Assembly: GCF_017571475.1 (NCBI RefSeq)
Contig: NZ_JAGETW010000002.1
Location: forward strand, 229,752 to 293,751
Source of the DNA: Thiomicrorhabdus sp. 6S3-12
GTDB taxonomy: Bacteria; Pseudomonadota; Gammaproteobacteria; Thiomicrospirales; Thiomicrospiraceae
Direction: 5' to 3'
Length of the DNA: 64,000 bases
Program-made: the position numbers and the translations under genes
In this document: one piece after another, positions 62,306 through 64,000 of the stretch
Layout of the letters: every line of letters begins with the position of its first letter
How positions within the stretch are numbered: position 1 is the first letter of the stretch
The notes under the pieces: generated by a model
What the model was told of the DNA's origin: nothing
The model's database searches: none
What the model saw: the letters and a program-made list of their open reading frames with translations, nothing else

Positions 62306-63824
62306 CTGATCCACCACCATTATTAAGGTACTTAACTGCTTGATCTAGGCTTTTACGAACAACTGAAAAGGGAGTAATGAAAGGCTTTGATGAAAGAAAG
62401 CGCTTTGGTAATGCCTGGTACTTTCTTTTTGCTTCATCATAGCTTACCACTTCCGAATAATAGACTTTTATTCTAAAAACCGAATCTTCAACTTTATAAT
62501 CCAGCACATAATTCACACTATCTTGAGAAAGGCCGGACCTTTGAATATCTGATTTAAATTTTGGCAGGCTGCTAAATGCAATGGTTGCCAACTGAATCGT
62601 GTAACCTTTACCCTCTAATGAGTCCACCCATATTCTTGAAGTTTCATAATAACCATCAAGATCTACAGGCGTTACGGGTTCCTTTTCAATCGCATTATTT
62701 TCAGAGACCAACTGAATTTCCGGCTTTTCCGAGATCGTCGGTTGGATCTGTATTTCATTATTATTCAGGGAGGCTTCATCGGCTTTCACTGGTTGCTCAA
62801 AGCTTTCCACTTTTGCAGCGATTTGAGTACCAGTATAATCATTCTGCACTTCTTCTACTTTATCTATATCATCTTTTATAACACTTTTCTCCGTACTCGC
62901 CTCTACATTAACGTCGGAAAAAAGGGGCTTACTGTCATATACGAAAAAATAAACCGCCGCAAGTGCCGCAAAAATGAATATCGCGGATGTCAAATACAGC
63001 ATTTTGAAAGAACTGCTTTGCGAATTCTCGTAAGAATCCAGAGACCTAAAATGTTTGGTTTTAGCAACCTTATCCTGCTGGCTATAAACCACCATCAGAA
63101 GTTTATCCGCCAAGACGTTTATTCCTCGTGGATAACCGTTTGTCATATCAAAAATACGTTTGGCCACTGGTTTGGTGAAAACATCAATTCCAGAATAGCC
63201 GCTTCTGCGCATTCTGAAATTCAGATAAGACAAAACGTCATCTACGGAAAATGGCGGGATATAGATGCTATAGGTTATGCGGCTTTTCAATTGACGGATA
63301 TTGGGGTTATCCAGAGCTCTGTCAAGCTCGGGTTGGCCGAATAGAACTATTTGCAGAAGCTTATCGCTATCCGTTTCAAGATTGCTTAACAGACGAATCT
63401 CTTCCAAACCGTCCAAAGTCATAGCCTGCGCTTCATCAATCAGCATAACAACCCGAGAGCCCTGTGCATAAAGTTCTAACAACCGGTTCTGCAATCGGTT
63501 AATCAGGGTAAACTTTTGCGAGCTTTCAGTAACCTCAAGTCCCAGTTCGGTACAGATAAATAACAGAATATCTTTAGAGGACAGATTTGGAGAATTAACA
63601 TAGATAAGCTTGAAGTTATCCGCCAGTGTATTTGCAAGCAGGCGAAGGATCATCGTCTTACCGCAACCAACCTCGCCGACAACCTTGAGTATTCCGTCCC
63701 CTCTCTCTACGGTATATTTCAAGGCTTGAAGGATCTCTTCTCTGGATCCCTCGTTATAGAACATCTCCAATTCAGGAGTTGTTTTGAAAGGCAATTGCGA
63801 CAAACCAAAATAAGGTCGATACAT
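62295..63824 (-). CDS. mshM: MshM-like AAA ATPase fused to a SPOR domain
   Basis: The N-terminal 265 residues are an ExeA/GspA-type AAA ATPase: FGLSQLPFKTTPE, Walker A GEVGCGKT (50-57), Walker B VVMLIDEAQ (125-133) and FGQPELD. A membrane helix follows at 275-295, then a low-complexity periplasmic linker, and at about 407-485 a domain with the SPOR pattern (GYTIQLATIAFSS...FRIKVYYSEVVSYDEAKRK), which in other proteins binds septal, denuded peptidoglycan. Ordinary MshM ends near residue 280. First gene of the operon. Confidence 0.85.
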   Translation of the reverse strand: MYRPYFGLSQLPFKTTPELEMFYNEGSREEILQALKYTVERGDGILKVVGEVGCGKTMILRLLANTLADNFKLIYVNSPNLSSKDILLFICTELGLEVTESSQKFTLINRLQNRLLELYAQGSRVVMLIDEAQAMTLDGLEEIRLLSNLETDSDKLLQIVLFGQPELDRALDNPNIRQLKSRITYSIYIPPFSVDDVLSYLNFRMRRSGYSGIDVFTKPVAKRIFDMTNGYPRGINVLADKLLMVVYSQQDKVAKTKHFRSLDSYENSQSSSFKMLYLTSAIFIFAALAAVYFFVYDSKPLFSDVNVEASTEKSVIKDDIDKVEEVQNDYTGTQIAAKVESFEQPVKADEASLNNNEIQIQPTISEKPEIQLVSENNAIEKEPVTPVDLDGYYETSRIWVDSLEGKGYTIQLATIAFSSLPKFKSDIQRSGLSQDSVNYVLDYKVEDSVFRIKVYYSEVVSYDEAKRKYQALPKRFLSSKPFITPFSVVRKSLDQAVKYLNNGGGSDVS

Positions 63825-63918
63825 ACGAATATTCCATTCTCTTCGTATGGGCTATAGTACTGTGTTTCAGATAGAAACAAAAGCAATCGAAATAAAATAC
63901 AGAGATTATTTCAGGCAT

Positions 63919-63952
63919 AAAAAAAGCCCGCTGGATTAACCTAGCGGGCTTT
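63919..63952 (-). terminator. rRNA operon terminator
   Basis: On the minus strand AAAGCCCGCT (63952-63943) and AGCGGGCTTT (63932-63923) form a 10-base stem with a 10-base loop, followed by a run of seven T. It directly follows the 5S rRNA, so it ends the rRNA transcript and insulates the msh operon. Confidence 0.93.
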
Positions 63953-63962
63953 CGGGATATAA

Positions 63963-64000
63963 GCTTGGCGATGACCTACTCTCACATGGGACCTCCCACA
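63963..64000 (-). rRNA. rrf: 5S ribosomal RNA, 3' end only
   Basis: The minus strand reads TGTGGGAGGTCCCATGTGAG then AGTAGGTCATCGCC, the conserved 3' end of bacterial 5S rRNA. The 5' part lies beyond the window, so an rRNA operon on this strand must continue to the right. The exact 3' end is uncertain by a few bases. Confidence 0.9.

Overview
The window is chromosomal DNA of a gammaproteobacterium. The markers are RsmJ, LpoA next to YraN, SspA/SspB, EF-P with EpmA and EpmB, RmuC, and an MSHA-type pilus assembly operon. Base composition is balanced and coding density is high. The gene mix would fit a Thiomicrospira/Hydrogenovibrio/Thiomicrorhabdus-like lineage, but that placement is inference. 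I see no prophage, insertion sequence, CRISPR array, integron or tRNA gene. A 5S rRNA tail at the right edge shows that an rRNA operon lies just outside.

Layout. 1-6850 (minus): the start of the division and cell-wall (dcw) cluster, mraZ-rsmH-ftsZ-ftsL-ftsI-murE, driven by a good sigma-70 promoter with a three-repeat MraZ operator. ftsZ sits between rsmH and ftsL instead of at the far end of the cluster, and FtsI carries an internal duplication in its non-penicillin-binding part. 6850-7437 is an AT-rich gap, followed by rnpB (RNase P RNA). 7900-17200: a lipoprotein PBP4, rsmJ, a single-domain response regulator, rsmI, a hexanucleotide tandem repeat, lpoA-yraN, ppsA and a methyltransferase. 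17270-27000: DNA and RNA maintenance genes, with an AddAB-like helicase/nuclease pair, a YgjP-like metalloprotein, an RluA-type pseudouridine synthase, a HIRAN protein and a DEDDh exonuclease. 27150-35950: membrane and envelope genes (cytochrome b561, dgkA, ggt, a GT4 glycosyltransferase, a 2OG-Fe oxygenase, an M48 peptidase with LemA, a SYLF protein, a parvulin).

36139-42779 (plus) is a complete mevalonate pathway block: HMG-CoA reductase, type 2 IPP isomerase, HMG-CoA synthase, two GHMP kinases and diphosphomevalonate decarboxylase. Together they would turn acetyl-CoA plus acetoacetyl-CoA into IPP and DMAPP; no thiolase is present here. It is followed by sspA-sspB, a secreted protein with a novel N-terminal part fused to a thioredoxin domain, the EF-P lysylation set (efp-epmA, divergent epmB), an ArnT/PMT-like glycosyltransferase, a DTW-domain tRNA-modification enzyme and a GNAT acetyltransferase.

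51035-63824 (minus) is a tightly packed operon for an MSHA-like type IV pilus: mshM-mshL-mshN-mshE-mshG, then a 34-codon copy of the mshG 3' end, then mshI-, mshJ- and mshK-like genes, then rmuC. No pilin gene is visible. MshM is fused to a SPOR domain. The best candidates for something undescribed are the conserved mini-copy of the MshG C-terminus, the duplicated FtsI pedestal, the relocated ftsZ and the SPOR-fused MshM.
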